DNA of 64,000 nucleotides from Thalassotalea sp. LPB0316. GTDB lineage: Bacteria > Pseudomonadota > Gammaproteobacteria > Enterobacterales > Alteromonadaceae. The notes under the pieces were generated by a model. It made no database searches and had not been told where the DNA came from. It saw nothing but the letters and a program-made list of their open reading frames with translations. Shown in pieces: positions 8,695-19,140 of this stretch. The first letter of the stretch is position 1, and each line of letters starts with the position of its first letter. Location of the stretch: assembly GCF_014898095.1 (NCBI RefSeq), contig NZ_CP062946.1, positions 3,472,001-3,536,000 on the forward strand, in the 5' to 3' direction. Both the position numbers and the translations under genes were made by a program.

Positions 8695-10143
8695 TTATGG
8701 ATTAAGTGATGCTGTTGTTTGACTGACGGGCGCTGGTGAGGTTAGCTCTTCCATACGTTGCTTTTCATCAAACCATTGCAGCGTATCGTAGTAGCGACGA
8801 ATGTTTTCCACGTAGTTAACCGGTTCATCGCCACGGGCATAACCATATTTCGTTTTTTTGTAGTATTTCTTTTGTTTTAACAAAGGTAAACGGGTTTTAA
8901 CTTCAACCCATCTATCGGGATCGCCACCTTGTTGCTCAGTGATGATTCGCGCATCGTTTAAATGACCAAAGCCCACATTGTATGAAGCTAAGGCGAACCA
9001 AATTTTATCAGGCATAGGAATTCTATCCGGCATTCGCTTGATCAACTGCGTAATATATTTCGCACCACCACGGATACTTTGCTCAGCGTCTAATCGACTC
9101 TTAACTCCCATTTGACGTGCTGTCGGCAGCGTCAACATCATCATACCGCGAACACCGGTATAGCTGCGAGCTTTCGGGTTCCAGTGGGATTCTTGATAAC
9201 TAATTGCAGCCAGTAGTCGCCAATCAATTTCTTCACCGTATTTTTCGAATAACGGACGGTATTTCGGTAACGTCTCTTCAATCGCTTTAATAAACGTGCG
9301 CGTATCAACGTAATTAAAACTACTAACATGGCCGTAATATTTGTCATCCAATGCCAGTAGAGTGCCGTCGTGATGTACTTCACCAAAATACTCCACTAAG
9401 CTGGTTAGTAATGAGTGATCACCATGTTTTTTAACGGCCCAAGCTAACGGCTCAGGCTGTTTAATGGTAAAGCCAATGCTAATTTCAGGATAATAACGAC
9501 GGTTTATTGCCAGCGTATTGGAGTCGATCACCGTGTAATCAATATTTTCAGCGAGGATTTCCAACAACAACTCTTGTGCATCGAGTTCGCTATTTTCCTG
9601 CCAGCTCAATTCAGGGTATTGGTTTTTAAGTTTTTGTAGATTTTCGACATGGCTAGACAACGCGGTTACCACTAGGTTACCTTCGAGATCCTCTACGTCA
9701 CGCGGTCTTTCTTTACCTTGTTTAAAAACGAGTTTTTGACTGATCGAGTCATAACTAGGTGCAAAGTTAAACTGCTCTAATCGTTTAGGGGTTACAGCAA
9801 GCCCTGCCGCGAGAAAATCAACGTCTCCACTTTCGAGTTTAGGGAACAACGCCTCTAGGTTATAGCTTGGGACAATTTCAAGTTTAACACCTAAATGCTC
9901 GGCATATTTTTTCGCCAATTCATACTCAAACCCGGCTGGCCCTTCGGCATCAATGTAGTAGGTATTAGGGCCAAATAAAGTACCGACAGTAATCGAGCCT
10001 TTTTCAATGATTTCACTCAACTGATCTTTTTGCTCGGTTTGATAGCAGCCTGATAACAGCAAAGCGATAGTCACGAAAAGGCTAAATCGCCGAATTCGTT
10101 GCTCTTGCTTGAGCCATTGCCTAATATAACTCGCTACTTTCAT
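8695..10143 (-). CDS. mltF: Membrane-bound lytic murein transglycosylase F
   Basis: This lipoprotein cleaves peptidoglycan glycan strands with 1,6-anhydro product formation. A charged N-terminus, a hydrophobic stretch and the lipobox LLSGC (Cys33) target it to the outer membrane. Residues about 45-275 form a periplasmic solute-binding-like domain (SBP_bac_3). The C-terminal SLT domain contains [16 protein letters not shown] with the likely catalytic Glu318, followed by [13 protein letters not shown] and [12 protein letters not shown]. The length of 482 residues matches E. coli MltF. It diverges from purL, as in many relatives. Confidence 0.95.
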   Translation of the reverse strand: MKVASYIRQWLKQEQRIRRFSLFVTIALLLSGCYQTEQKDQLSEIIEKGSITVGTLFGPNTYYIDAEGPAGFEYELAKKYAEHLGVKLEIVPSYNLEALFPKLESGDVDFLAAGLAVTPKRLEQFNFAPSYDSISQKLVFKQGKERPRDVEDLEGNLVVTALSSHVENLQKLKNQYPELSWQENSELDAQELLLEILAENIDYTVIDSNTLAINRRYYPEISIGFTIKQPEPLAWAVKKHGDHSLLTSLVEYFGEVHHDGTLLALDDKYYGHVSSFNYVDTRTFIKAIEETLPKYRPLFEKYGEEIDWRLLAAISYQESHWNPKARSYTGVRGMMMLTLPTARQMGVKSRLDAEQSIRGGAKYITQLIKRMPDRIPMPDKIWFALASYNVGFGHLNDARIITEQQGGDPDRWVEVKTRLPLLKQKKYYKKTKYGYARGDEPVNYVENIRRYYDTLQWFDEKQRMEELTSPAPVSQTTASLNP

Positions 10144-10483
10144 CGTACTTTCTACAAGCCTTTTAAATACTTAAACTAAGTATACCCAAAACCCAGAGGT
10201 TATAATTAACATTTTTTTATCTTAATTCTAGTGTTCTCTTCATTTAGCCACATCGACCCGCGGAAAGTTGCTCACTAAAAGCATTTAACCATATGTAATG
10301 TAAGCGAAAAACTTTACCAACAAAACACCTGACCAAACAGTCAACTAAAATAAGTGTAAAGCTATTGTTTTAACAACAGAATTTTCTCTTATTTTATTCA
10401 CACCAGTTCTATATTTTAGCCTCCCTTCCATATATAATACGCGCGATTTTTTCCTAATAAATCCAACCTTGGTGACAAAGCAT
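10144..10483. other. Intergenic region between divergent mltF and purL
   Basis: About 340 bp without a supportable gene. A TATAAT hexamer at 10433-10438 is a possible purL -10 box, but no good -35 element lies 16-18 bp before it, and no clear PurR operator was seen. The region is AT-rich. Confidence 0.4.
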
Positions 10484-13400
10484 ATGGCAATGTTAATAAA
10501 AACTCTTCGCGGTGCGCCGGCACTATCTGACTTTCGAGTTAACAAGTTACTGGCACAATGTGAAGAATTAACCCTTCCTGTTCGTAGTATTTATGCTGAA
10601 TTTACTCATTTTGCCCACTTAAATGAGGAATTAACTGCAGAAGAATCTGAAGTCTTAGCAAAATTATTAACATACGGCCCAACCATTGAAGAGCATGAGC
10701 CAACTGGCACGCTTTTATTGGTTACGCCTCGTCCGGGCACTATCTCGCCATGGTCATCAAAATCTACTGATATCGCGCACAACTGTGGGTTAAACAAAGT
10801 TGAACGATTAGAACGCGGTATCGCTTATTACGTTGAAAGTGATAAGCTCAGTAAAGCGCAAGAAAAAGCATTAAACAACTTAATTCACGACCGTATGATG
10901 GAGTCTATTTTTTCAGACTTTAACGATGCCCAAGCACTATTTGCAACCGCAGAACCGGGTGAATTTAGTTCAGTTGATGTCATGAGCGGTGGTCGTGAAG
11001 CACTAGCAAAAGCTAATGTTGAGTTAGGCTTAGCATTAGCAGAAGACGAAATTACTTACTTAGCAGAAAACTTTGCCAAGTTAGGTCGTAACCCGCACGA
11101 CATCGAACTTTACATGTTCGCTCAAGCAAACTCTGAGCACTGTCGTCACAAAATCTTCAATGCCGATTGGACAATCGACGGTGTAAAACAAGAAAAATCA
11201 TTGTTTAAAATGATCAAAAATACCTATGAAACTAACTCAGATTACGTGTTATCTGCATACAAAGATAACGCGGCGGTTATGGTCGGTTCAGAAGGTGGTC
11301 GTTTTTACGCTGAGCCAGACACATTAGAGTACGGCTACCACCACGAAGATATTCAAATTTTAATGAAGGTTGAAACCCACAATCACCCTACTGCTATTTC
11401 TCCGTACCCAGGTGCTGCAACAGGCTCTGGCGGTGAGATTCGCGATGAAGGTGCAACGGGTGTTGGCTCTAAACCTAAAGCTGGCCTTGTTGGTTTTTCA
11501 GTTTCAAACTTGCGTATTCCGGGCTTTGAACAACCGTGGGAATCAGATTTCGGTAAGCCAGATCGCATTGTTACCGCGCTAGATATTATGATCGAAGGCC
11601 CATTAGGTGGCGCAGCGTTTAACAACGAATTTGGTCGCCCTGCAATCAATGGTTACTTCCGTACTTATGAAGAAGAAGTTAACTCATTTAATGGCGTTGA
11701 AGTACGTGGTTACCACAAGCCGATTATGATCGCCGGTGGTTACGGTAATATCCGTGACGAACACGTGCAAAAAGGCGAAATTAACGTTGACGCTAACTTA
11801 ATCGTATTAGGTGGTCCGGCAATGAACATCGGCCTTGGCGGTGGTGCGGCCTCGTCAATGGCATCTGGTCAATCGGCTGAAAACTTAGATTTTGCTTCAG
11901 TACAACGTGAAAACCCAGAAATGGAACGCCGTTGCCAGGAAGTTATTGACCGTTGTTGGCAGTTAGGTGAAGACAACCCTATTTTATTTATCCACGATGT
12001 CGGTGCTGGTGGTCTTTCAAATGCCTTCCCTGAATTAGTATCTGACGGTGGCCGTGGTGGTGTATTTGAACTGCGCAACGTGCCAAACGATGAGCGTAGC
12101 ATGGCGCCACATGAAATTTGGTGTAACGAGTCACAAGAGCGCTATGTTTTAGCGGTTTCAGACGAGCAATTACCACTGTTTGAAAAAATCTGTCAGCGTG
12201 AACGTGCACCTTTCGCCGTTGTTGGTAAAGCAACGGAAGAAGAGCACTTAACCGTTACTGACTCGCACTTTGAAGGTACAGATAAAGATACACCAATTGA
12301 TTTACCACTCGACGTGTTATTAGGTAAAACGCCTAAGATCAAAAAAGACGTTGTTTCAGTGCCAACCCAAGGCAACGCGTTAGACTTTACTGGTGTTGAA
12401 GTTAGCGAAGCGGCAGATCGTTTATTGCGTTTACCGGCAATTGCTGAAAAAACCTTCCTTATCACCATTGGTGACCGCTCTGTAACCGGTATGGTAAACC
12501 GCGACCAAATGGTTGGTCCTTGGCAAGTGCCCGTAGCTGACTGTGGTGTCACTGCAGCTGCACTTGACTCATACCACGGTGAAGCCATGGCAATGGGTGA
12601 GCGCACACCAGTCGCTCTACTTAACTTTGGCGCTTCAGCGCGTTTAGCAGTAGCTGAGTCATTAACCAATATCGCAGGTACAGATATTGGCGATTTAAAC
12701 CGAATCAAACTTTCTGCCAACTGGATGTCACCAGCAGGTCACCCAGGTGAAGATGCAGGCCTTTACGAAGCAGTTAAAGCCGTTGGTGAAGAGTTATGCC
12801 CAGCATTGGGTTTAACAATTCCTGTAGGTAAAGACTCGATGTCGATGAAAACCAAGTGGGAAGACAACGGTGAAGAGAAGTCTGTAACTTCTCCAATGTC
12901 ATTAATCATCACAGCCTTTGGTCGTGTTGAGGATATTCGTAAAACAGTGACGCCAGAACTTCGTACAGACAAGGGTGACACTCGCCTTGTTGCTATCGAC
13001 TTATCAAAAGGTAAGAACCGTTTAGGTGGCTCGTGTTTAGCACAGGTATATAAGCAACTTGGTAAAGAGACACCAGATGTTGATTGCCCAGACACATTAA
13101 AAGGTTTCTTCAACGCTATGCAAACCTTAGTGCGTAAAGAAATGTTGGTTGCTTACCACGATCGCAGCGATGGCGGTTTATTCACGACAGTTGCTGAAAT
13201 GGCATTTGCTGGTCACACAGGTGTGACAATCGATATCGATAAGTTACCAGGTAACGACTTAGAAGTATTATTCTCAGAAGAGCTTGGCGCGGTAATTCAA
13301 ATTAAAGAATCAGACGTTGACGCTATTCATGCAATTTTTGAAGAGCACGGTATCTTAGATTGCTGTACAGATGTAGGTCGCTTAAATGACTTAGACATGA

Positions 13401-14410
13401 TCATTTTCAAACGCGGCGATAACGTTGTCCTTGAAAACTCTCGTACTTACTTCCGCACAGTATGGGCAGAGACAACGCTTAAAATGCAATCTTTACGCGA
13501 CAACTCACAATGCGCGCAAGAAGAGTTCGATGTTAAATTCGATACCGAAGATCCGGGCTTAAACGCTGAATTAACCTTCGACATTAACGAAGATATCGTC
13601 GCTGATTTGATTGCCAAAGACGCTGAAAATGAAACTAACCCACGCGTTGCCATTTTACGTGAGCAAGGTGTTAACTCTCACGTAGAAATGGCAGCAGCTT
13701 TTGACCGCGCTGGCTTTATCGCGATTGATGTTCACATGTCAGACATTTTAGAAGGTCGTGCCGATTTAGCTAACTTCCAAGGCTTAGTGGCTTGTGGTGG
13801 TTTCTCATACGGTGACGTATTAGGCGCGGGTGAAGGTTGGGCGAAATCAATCTTATTTAACCCGAAAGCCCGTGAAATGTTCAAGACGTTCTTTGAACGA
13901 GAAGAAACATTCTCATTGGGTGTGTGTAACGGTTGTCAGATGCTTTCTAACTTAAAAGAGATCATTCCTGGCTCTGAGCACTGGCCGCGTTTTGTACAAA
14001 ACGAATCAGAGCGTTTTGAAGCGCGTTTCTCTTTAGTGGAAATTACTGACAGTCCATCTATCTTCTTCAAAGATATGGCTGGGTCACGCATGCCAATCGC
14101 CGTTTCTCACGGTGAAGGTCGCACAGAATTTGCCAACGATGAAGCGATTGATGCCGCGAACAACTCAGGTACCGTTTCGATGCGTTACGTAAATAACTAC
14201 GGTGACGTAACTGAGACTTACCCTGCTAACCCGAACGGCTCGCCAGATGGTATCACGGCATTAACAACAACTGACGGTCGTGTCACTATTATGATGCCAC
14301 ACCCCGAACGTGTATTCCGTACAGTTGCCAACTCATGGCACCCTGATTCATGGAGTGAGGATTCACCGTGGGTTCGCATGTTCCGCAATGCACGTAAGTT
14401 TATTGGCTAA
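10484..14410 (+). CDS. purL: Phosphoribosylformylglycinamidine synthase
   Basis: This is the large single-chain form that converts FGAR, ATP and glutamine to FGAM in step four of purine synthesis. ATG 10484 ([15 protein letters not shown]) is preferred over an in-frame TTG at 10469, because it aligns with the E. coli start (MMEILRGSPALS). The N-terminal and linker domains are followed by two AIRS-type synthetase halves ([24 protein letters not shown]). The C-terminal glutaminase carries [11 protein letters not shown] with nucleophile Cys1148, and a late MPHPERVFR. At 1308 residues it is full length. A hairpin terminator follows immediately. Confidence 0.97.
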   Translation: MAMLIKTLRGAPALSDFRVNKLLAQCEELTLPVRSIYAEFTHFAHLNEELTAEESEVLAKLLTYGPTIEEHEPTGTLLLVTPRPGTISPWSSKSTDIAHNCGLNKVERLERGIAYYVESDKLSKAQEKALNNLIHDRMMESIFSDFNDAQALFATAEPGEFSSVDVMSGGREALAKANVELGLALAEDEITYLAENFAKLGRNPHDIELYMFAQANSEHCRHKIFNADWTIDGVKQEKSLFKMIKNTYETNSDYVLSAYKDNAAVMVGSEGGRFYAEPDTLEYGYHHEDIQILMKVETHNHPTAISPYPGAATGSGGEIRDEGATGVGSKPKAGLVGFSVSNLRIPGFEQPWESDFGKPDRIVTALDIMIEGPLGGAAFNNEFGRPAINGYFRTYEEEVNSFNGVEVRGYHKPIMIAGGYGNIRDEHVQKGEINVDANLIVLGGPAMNIGLGGGAASSMASGQSAENLDFASVQRENPEMERRCQEVIDRCWQLGEDNPILFIHDVGAGGLSNAFPELVSDGGRGGVFELRNVPNDERSMAPHEIWCNESQERYVLAVSDEQLPLFEKICQRERAPFAVVGKATEEEHLTVTDSHFEGTDKDTPIDLPLDVLLGKTPKIKKDVVSVPTQGNALDFTGVEVSEAADRLLRLPAIAEKTFLITIGDRSVTGMVNRDQMVGPWQVPVADCGVTAAALDSYHGEAMAMGERTPVALLNFGASARLAVAESLTNIAGTDIGDLNRIKLSANWMSPAGHPGEDAGLYEAVKAVGEELCPALGLTIPVGKDSMSMKTKWEDNGEEKSVTSPMSLIITAFGRVEDIRKTVTPELRTDKGDTRLVAIDLSKGKNRLGGSCLAQVYKQLGKETPDVDCPDTLKGFFNAMQTLVRKEMLVAYHDRSDGGLFTTVAEMAFAGHTGVTIDIDKLPGNDLEVLFSEELGAVIQIKESDVDAIHAIFEEHGILDCCTDVGRLNDLDMIIFKRGDNVVLENSRTYFRTVWAETTLKMQSLRDNSQCAQEEFDVKFDTEDPGLNAELTFDINEDIVADLIAKDAENETNPRVAILREQGVNSHVEMAAAFDRAGFIAIDVHMSDILEGRADLANFQGLVACGGFSYGDVLGAGEGWAKSILFNPKAREMFKTFFEREETFSLGVCNGCQMLSNLKEIIPGSEHWPRFVQNESERFEARFSLVEITDSPSIFFKDMAGSRMPIAVSHGEGRTEFANDEAIDAANNSGTVSMRYVNNYGDVTETYPANPNGSPDGITALTTTDGRVTIMMPHPERVFRTVANSWHPDSWSEDSPWVRMFRNARKFIG

Positions 14411-14437
14411 TAACCACAACTTATAAAAACAAAAATA

Positions 14438-14472
14438 GGGGGTCAGAGTCATTTTACTCTGACCCCCTTTTT
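14438..14472 (+). terminator. purL terminator made from a GGGGTCAGAGT hairpin
   Basis: A perfect 12-bp stem GGGGGTCAGAGT/ACTCTGACCCCC with a 6-base loop is followed by TTTTT. The same stem core recurs at 29581-29612 and 42492-42519. A half copy (GACTCTGACCTG) lies about 40 bp further on. Confidence 0.85.
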
Positions 14473-14561
14473 ATTTTGGGTTTTGTGTGGGTGCAGTATC
14501 AATTGACTCTGACCTGATAGAGAAATAAGCTAAACAAAAACTAATCAGGAAGAATAATAAA

Positions 14562-15236
14562 ATGCAAGAGCACGACAGTTATCCATTAACCGACTTTATT
14601 GTCTATCCCGAAGATGAAATGTTAGCGCGATCAAAAGCGTTTTTAGCTGATATGAAGCGTCGCCATTCAATACGCAGTTTTAGCGACAAGCCAGTAGCCA
14701 AAGAAATCATTGAAAACTGTATCCAAACGGCCGGCAGAGCGCCAAGTGGAGCGAATCATCAGCCTTGGCATTTTGTTGCTATCTCAGATCCTGAAATTAA
14801 GAAACAAGTGCGAGAGCAAGCTGAATTGCACGAAAGAGGATTTTACGAAGGTCGCGCGGGCGAAGAGTGGTTAGACGCATTAAAACCACTTGGTACCGAT
14901 GCGCAAAAACCTTATTTGGAAAATGCCCCTTGGCTTATTGCTATTTTTAGTCAGAAAAAAGGCGGGATCCACGCCGATGACAAAAACACCAATTACTATG
15001 TGCATGAATCCGTTGGTATCGCTACCGGCTTTTTGATCTCAGCGCTTCACAACGCAGGCCTAGCGACACTTACTCATACACCCAAGCCAATGTCTTTTTT
15101 AAATAAAATTTGTCAGCGAGGAGATAACGAACGCGCTTATATGCTATTGATTGCCGGTTATCCAAACGACGACGCGACCATTCCCCACCATTCAACAGTG
15201 AAAAAGTCGCTAGATCAAATCGCTACTTTCAAATAA
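14562..15236 (+). CDS. Nitroreductase family protein
   Basis: This 224-residue FMN-dependent oxidoreductase has the nitroreductase fold. RRHSIRSFSDKPV near residues 25-37 and QTAGRAPSGANHQPWHF near 51-67 are the FMN-binding signatures. A conserved helix near 150-170 (YYVHESVGIATGFLISALHNAGLATLTH) follows. The combination resembles the BluB/iodotyrosine deiodinase-like branch of the family, but the substrate cannot be told from sequence alone. It stands alone downstream of the purL terminator with its own AGGAAGAA ribosome-binding site. Confidence 0.88.
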   Translation: MQEHDSYPLTDFIVYPEDEMLARSKAFLADMKRRHSIRSFSDKPVAKEIIENCIQTAGRAPSGANHQPWHFVAISDPEIKKQVREQAELHERGFYEGRAGEEWLDALKPLGTDAQKPYLENAPWLIAIFSQKKGGIHADDKNTNYYVHESVGIATGFLISALHNAGLATLTHTPKPMSFLNKICQRGDNERAYMLLIAGYPNDDATIPHHSTVKKSLDQIATFK

Positions 15237-15304
15237 TGCACAAGAATACATGGTTTATTGTGTATTTTAGTGATTTGACATCACTTGATCTTTACCGTAA
15301 TCAG

Positions 15305-15532
15305 CTAACTCATATCTAGCTCGATATCGGTACAACCTAAAGCGCAATGTACAGCGCCGACTTTATCTTTGTTTGGCGCCGAAAAAACTATCGGTTTATT
15401 GCAAGTAGGACACAGCACTTTTTTACCGGCTAACACTTGCTTGATGAGGTTTCGTTGTTTGAAAAATGAATCTTTCGACGCTTTTTCAATAGCTTTAAGG
15501 CTTGCTGCATCAATCACGATATTACCTATCAC
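15305..15532 (-). CDS. Small zinc-ribbon-like protein
   Basis: GTG at 15532 is taken as start because it overlaps the stop of the upstream rraB-like gene in a GTGA arrangement. An in-frame ATG at 15565 would give 86 instead of 75 residues. The product has a basic helical first half and then CPTCNKP and a later C-A-L-G-C pair, which together look like a four-cysteine zinc ribbon. No family name can be assigned with confidence. The tight overlap suggests translational coupling with the RraB-like protein. Confidence 0.65.
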   Translation of the reverse strand: MIGNIVIDAASLKAIEKASKDSFFKQRNLIKQVLAGKKVLCPTCNKPIVFSAPNKDKVGAVHCALGCTDIELDMS

Positions 15533-15885
15533 TCGCTTAATAACTGTAACACTTGGGTATACCAACCATCAAAAACACCAGCGAATTCTGCACTGTTTTC
15601 TTGTAATAGCTGAGTATAGCCATCAATATTTTCAATCGATAATGGCATGCTTGGATATGCCGTAATTTCCCAAGGGTGACTATCACTGCCATTGTAAGGG
15701 GAAAAAGACAGTTTTTGATTGTTTTCCAGCAGTAAACGTCCAAAGTTAAGTGCCTGCTGTTCTTGCTCAAAAATAACAGAAAACTCCACTTCGTACGGTT
15801 GGCCAAGGTCAACACCCGCCTCTACCAGTGACCACAATAAATCCCCTGTTTCATTGTCAGGGTAAACTGCTAAATCTCTTTCCAT
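15529..15885 (-). CDS. RraB-family protein (possible RNase E inhibitor)
   Basis: This 118-residue acidic protein has the RraB fold pattern: an N-terminal helix and strand (VEFSVIFEQEQQALNFGRLL), a central segment and a C-terminal FDGWYTQVL that matches the YDGWGT end of RraB. E. coli RraB binds RNase E and reduces mRNA decay. This protein is shorter and more divergent, so it is a family member rather than proven RraB. It is the first gene of a two-gene unit with the zinc-ribbon ORF. Confidence 0.7.
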   Translation of the reverse strand: MERDLAVYPDNETGDLLWSLVEAGVDLGQPYEVEFSVIFEQEQQALNFGRLLLENNQKLSFSPYNGSDSHPWEITAYPSMPLSIENIDGYTQLLQENSAEFAGVFDGWYTQVLQLLSE

Positions 15886-15959
15886 TAATCTGCCAAATAT
15901 TCAATAGGTAAATTTATTCGTTATGATAACAAGATAGGTTAAAATGCCCAACGAATTAT

Positions 15960-16838
15960 ATGAGTTATGCAGCTGAGTTGAACTTGGAAAAATTTGAATT
16001 ACACCTTGCCATTGACCACGTTAACAGTCATGCGCTTGACCTGCTAAAAGCCCATAGCCAGTTGTCTGTTAGCCAAATAAAGTCAGCCGTTGCTAAAGGC
16101 GCACTATGGCTTGAAAAAGGTAAGTCGACAAAGCGCTTTAGGCGAGTAAAGAAACCGCTCGATATTGGCGATACCTTACATTTCTATTACGACGAAAGCG
16201 TCCTTAACCAAACGGTTTTGCCTGCAACCTTACTTGCTGACTATCGCGATTACAGTATTTGGTATAAGCCTTGTGGCATGCTATCACAGGGCTCAAAATG
16301 GAGTGAACATACCACTATCACGCGTTTCGCCGCCGAACATTTCAATCATCAACGACCCGTGTTTTTGGTCCATAGGTTAGATAGATCAGCTCAAGGTATT
16401 ATCGTTATTGCTCATACAAAATCAGCTACTCGCGAGTTAGCTAAGCTGTTTGAGCACCATCAATTGACCAAGATTTATCACGCCATTTGCCATCACAAGA
16501 CGTTAACCACTCAACGCCAAGTCATTGAACAACCGATAGACGGCAAAGCAGCTAAATCAACTGTTGAGATGTTAAAGCGTGATGAACACAAAGATTTGAC
16601 TCAAGTAGTGGTACTTATAGAAACAGGTAGAAAGCACCAGATCAGAAAACACTTAGCCAGTATTGGCATGCCCATAGTCGGCGATCGACTCCACGGTATC
16701 GCAACGAGCGATAGCCCTTTCGATTTACAATTATGTGCAGTCCATTTGAGCTTTATTTGCCCACTCACGCAACAGTCAATATCGATTGATTTACCCGAAA
16801 AGTTATCGCCAAATCTAGCAAATTTGTCATGCTTATAA
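15960..16838 (+). CDS. RluA-family RNA pseudouridine synthase
   Basis: It isomerises uridine to pseudouridine in rRNA or tRNA. An S4-like RNA-binding segment spans about residues 20-75. The catalytic motif FLVHRLDRSAQGIIV places the nucleophilic Asp141. YHAICHH and ETGRKHQIRKHLASIGMPIVGD are the later family motifs. The 292-residue length fits the RluA/TruC/RluC group. The exact target site cannot be read from the sequence. It converges with dapA on a shared terminator. Confidence 0.88.
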   Translation: MSYAAELNLEKFELHLAIDHVNSHALDLLKAHSQLSVSQIKSAVAKGALWLEKGKSTKRFRRVKKPLDIGDTLHFYYDESVLNQTVLPATLLADYRDYSIWYKPCGMLSQGSKWSEHTTITRFAAEHFNHQRPVFLVHRLDRSAQGIIVIAHTKSATRELAKLFEHHQLTKIYHAICHHKTLTTQRQVIEQPIDGKAAKSTVEMLKRDEHKDLTQVVVLIETGRKHQIRKHLASIGMPIVGDRLHGIATSDSPFDLQLCAVHLSFICPLTQQSISIDLPEKLSPNLANLSCL

Positions 16839-16843
16839 GAAAT

Positions 16844-16870
16844 AGAAAACCCGCTTAAAGCGGGTTTTCT
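16844..16870. terminator. Bidirectional terminator between the pseudouridine synthase and dapA
   Basis: A near-perfect 12-bp stem AGAAAACCCGCT/AGCGGGTTTTCT with A and T flanks lies between two convergent genes. Confidence 0.85.
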
Positions 16871-16911
16871 CAATCGGTTCTAGTTGAGCGAGCTCAGTTA
16901 ATCTGAGCGAC

Positions 16912-17823
16912 TTAAGCTAGGTAGGTAAAATCACTGTCTTCGAGTACGTTAAGCTCATCACCAACTAACTCGTTTTGATCAAATGCAGATAATAATTCAA
17001 CACCTTGCTTGCGCTGCTCAGCAGACAAAGCTACGTATGGCAGTCTAAAGATCGGTGCAACAGCACCGGTCATCGCCAATGCGGTATTAATTGAAATGGG
17101 GTTAGGCTCACAGAATAACCATGAAATAAGCGGCTGCATTTTTTTGTTTAGCTCACTCGCTTGGCTATCATCCATCAATTTACGCATCAAGCTCGGTGCG
17201 ATATTTGCCGTAACCGACATAACACCGTGAGAATTTGCCTTGTGGCGACCTTCAAACGCTTCATCATCGTTGCCCGACCAACAAGCAATACCTTGAGCTT
17301 CGTAAGCGGCAATTCTCTCGTTACCTGCACACTCTTTCATGCCGATAAAGTTTGGATGATCAGCAATTTGTGCAATCATTTCAGGGGTGACGTCTTGCCC
17401 TGTTCGACCTGGTACGTTGTAAATAAATAACGGGCCCAATGGTAACACTTTCTTAAAGTGTTCAATCACACCTTGCTCTGATGTTCTGCCATAGTAAGGG
17501 TTGATTTGCAGTGCCGCATCCATACCACTTGCAAAACCATATTCAGTCGCTTTAATCGCTTCACGCGTATTATTACTACCTGTGTTACCTATGATGATCA
17601 AACGATCACCAAATTTGTTAGCGCTATGGGCTATCAGCATTAAGTGCTCTTCCCAGTTCATCAACTGGCCTTCACCCGTAGTACCACCAACAATAATACC
17701 TTCTACACCACCAGCAATAAGCTGTTCAACTAGTTGATCATAAGTTGCAAGATCGATCTCACCATCACGGTTATACGGTGTTTTAATCGCCGTGATTAAA
17801 CTTGCTGCTTTTAAGCGCTTCAT
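16912..17823 (-). CDS. dapA: 4-hydroxy-tetrahydrodipicolinate synthase
   Basis: It condenses pyruvate with aspartate semialdehyde in the lysine and diaminopimelate pathway. This is a class I aldolase TIM barrel. GGTTGE is at 47-52, YNVPGRT carries Tyr135 and Arg140, and GMKECAG carries the Schiff-base Lys163. All agree with the E. coli residues Tyr133, Arg138 and Lys161. At 303 residues it is slightly longer than usual at the C-terminus. It is the last gene of a minus-strand trio, 21 bp after the hypothetical gene upstream. Another NAL-family aldolase activity is possible but less likely. Confidence 0.88.
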   Translation of the reverse strand: MKRLKAASLITAIKTPYNRDGEIDLATYDQLVEQLIAGGVEGIIVGGTTGEGQLMNWEEHLMLIAHSANKFGDRLIIIGNTGSNNTREAIKATEYGFASGMDAALQINPYYGRTSEQGVIEHFKKVLPLGPLFIYNVPGRTGQDVTPEMIAQIADHPNFIGMKECAGNERIAAYEAQGIACWSGNDDEAFEGRHKANSHGVMSVTANIAPSLMRKLMDDSQASELNKKMQPLISWLFCEPNPISINTALAMTGAVAPIFRLPYVALSAEQRKQGVELLSAFDQNELVGDELNVLEDSDFTYLA

Positions 17824-17844
17824 TTTTTTCTCATTATATAGTTA

Positions 17845-18237
17845 TTAACACATACCGACGCTCGGACTTAACCGTCGTAATACATATTCTTCTTGTGTCT
17901 CAACGTGCTGATAGACAAACACATGGCTATCGAGCCTTGTCACGTGGTAGGCATGATAATTGTTTTCGTCATTAAGATCAGCTGCAAAATGTTCATTTTC
18001 GATAAATTCACTTTTAGTTATTGTAAAGTGAACATTACCCACTAAGCCCCAATCACCATACTCAATAGCTTCCTCGATCAATTCGCCTGCCTTATTTTGT
18101 CTAACAAAGCGAAATTCAAAACTGCCATCGGCTGACAAATGAGCAAATTCGCTTAAACTATCACCTTGCTCATTCGTTGCGGTGGAAAACCAGTCGCCAA
18201 CGAGTAGAGCTCGATTGTATGGCTTGTTTAATCCCAT
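17845..18237 (-). CDS. Conserved hypothetical protein, 130 residues
   Basis: This 130-residue soluble protein has no signal peptide. The pattern GDWFSTATNEQGDSLSEFAHLSADGSFEFRFV, then YGDWGLVGNVHFTIT and YHAYHVTRLD, suggests an eight-strand beta-barrel of lipocalin type. This is inferred from alternating strands and a W-centred start only. It overlaps the upstream gene by 10 bp and precedes dapA by 21 bp, so the three are likely co-transcribed. Confidence 0.7.
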   Translation of the reverse strand: MGLNKPYNRALLVGDWFSTATNEQGDSLSEFAHLSADGSFEFRFVRQNKAGELIEEAIEYGDWGLVGNVHFTITKSEFIENEHFAADLNDENNYHAYHVTRLDSHVFVYQHVETQEEYVLRRLSPSVGMC

Positions 18238-18995
18238 TCTTCTTTGATCTCATATTTCTTTTTAAGCCGCTCGATTAAACTGCGTTCACGTTTAATAAAG
18301 GCGTTAAACTCGTTGATTATCTCAGGGTGATTAATCGTTGATAAGTGAAAAGTATATTGCTCGTGAAATATATTTTCTGCCAGTACAATTTCACCTTGTT
18401 TGTTCATTTCTTTCAATTGGTGTCGAATCACATTGCTATCAATATTGGTGGCCTGGACATTACTCATTAACAAATGACGAATAATACTAACGGGTGAAGC
18501 TTCTTCGTGCAGTGTTACTTGCCCTTGTGCAATAGGCTCAAGCCAAAGCGTCGGATAAAAGTCTCGTATCGTCATTAACGAATTAATTTGCGACTTTTTT
18601 ATATTGGCATTTTGTTTCAGGACATATGTCCCGGCCATCAGTGTGAGTACCGGCTCGCTGTAGGTTAAATTGAGTGTTTTACCACCATCAGCGCGCCAAC
18701 GTTGATTATCAGGAAATTTGAAATCGATATTGTGGTCAATAAACCACTTATCAAATCGCCTAATCGGCAGCGGGACAAATCGGTAGCGATATTGCTTGTC
18801 CTCAAAAAACGCCGTTAGAATATCTCGAGCAAAGCTCGGGTGTTTAACGCCACTTGCGCTAAAATGAAACAACGGGTAATAATTGACGTCTTCAACGCCT
18901 ATTACATATTCCGGTGTATCTTGCGCATTCACACTGAAATTTACCCACAAGGTAAAAAGACAACAGTATGTTAGAGATGTGCACAGTCTCAACAT
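18228..18995 (-). CDS. Periplasmic amino-acid-binding-like protein
   Basis: A signal peptide (hydrophobic to about residue 24, ending N-A-Q) leads a 230-residue mature domain that looks like the SBP_bac_3 periplasmic-binding fold: YVIGVEDVNYYPLF at the start, FARDILTAFFE, then a crossover and late LSTINHPEIINEFNAFI. No transporter genes are adjacent, so it may be a stand-alone sensor or a scavenging protein rather than part of an ABC importer. It is the first gene of the operon ending in dapA. Confidence 0.7.
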   Translation of the reverse strand: MLRLCTSLTYCCLFTLWVNFSVNAQDTPEYVIGVEDVNYYPLFHFSASGVKHPSFARDILTAFFEDKQYRYRFVPLPIRRFDKWFIDHNIDFKFPDNQRWRADGGKTLNLTYSEPVLTLMAGTYVLKQNANIKKSQINSLMTIRDFYPTLWLEPIAQGQVTLHEEASPVSIIRHLLMSNVQATNIDSNVIRHQLKEMNKQGEIVLAENIFHEQYTFHLSTINHPEIINEFNAFIKRERSLIERLKKKYEIKEEWD

Positions 18996-19140
18996 TCAAA
19001 AGCCTAGTGTATTAATTGACAATGAAAGTTAGTCTAACACCAGACTTTAGCTATCGGCAAAAACTATCTAATTAACTTGAATTTTTCTGGGTTTTTGTTT
19101 GTTGATCACCTAAAGTAGCCAAAAAAACATGAGGCAAATA

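Noticed and set aside
10433..10438. TATAAT as a proven purL promoter
   Set aside because: There is no matching -35 hexamer at the proper distance, so it is mentioned only as a possible -10 box in the intergenic entry.
12193..12720. A 175-codon frame opposite purL
   Set aside because: It lies wholly inside purL, which is conserved end to end here. No start signal was seen.
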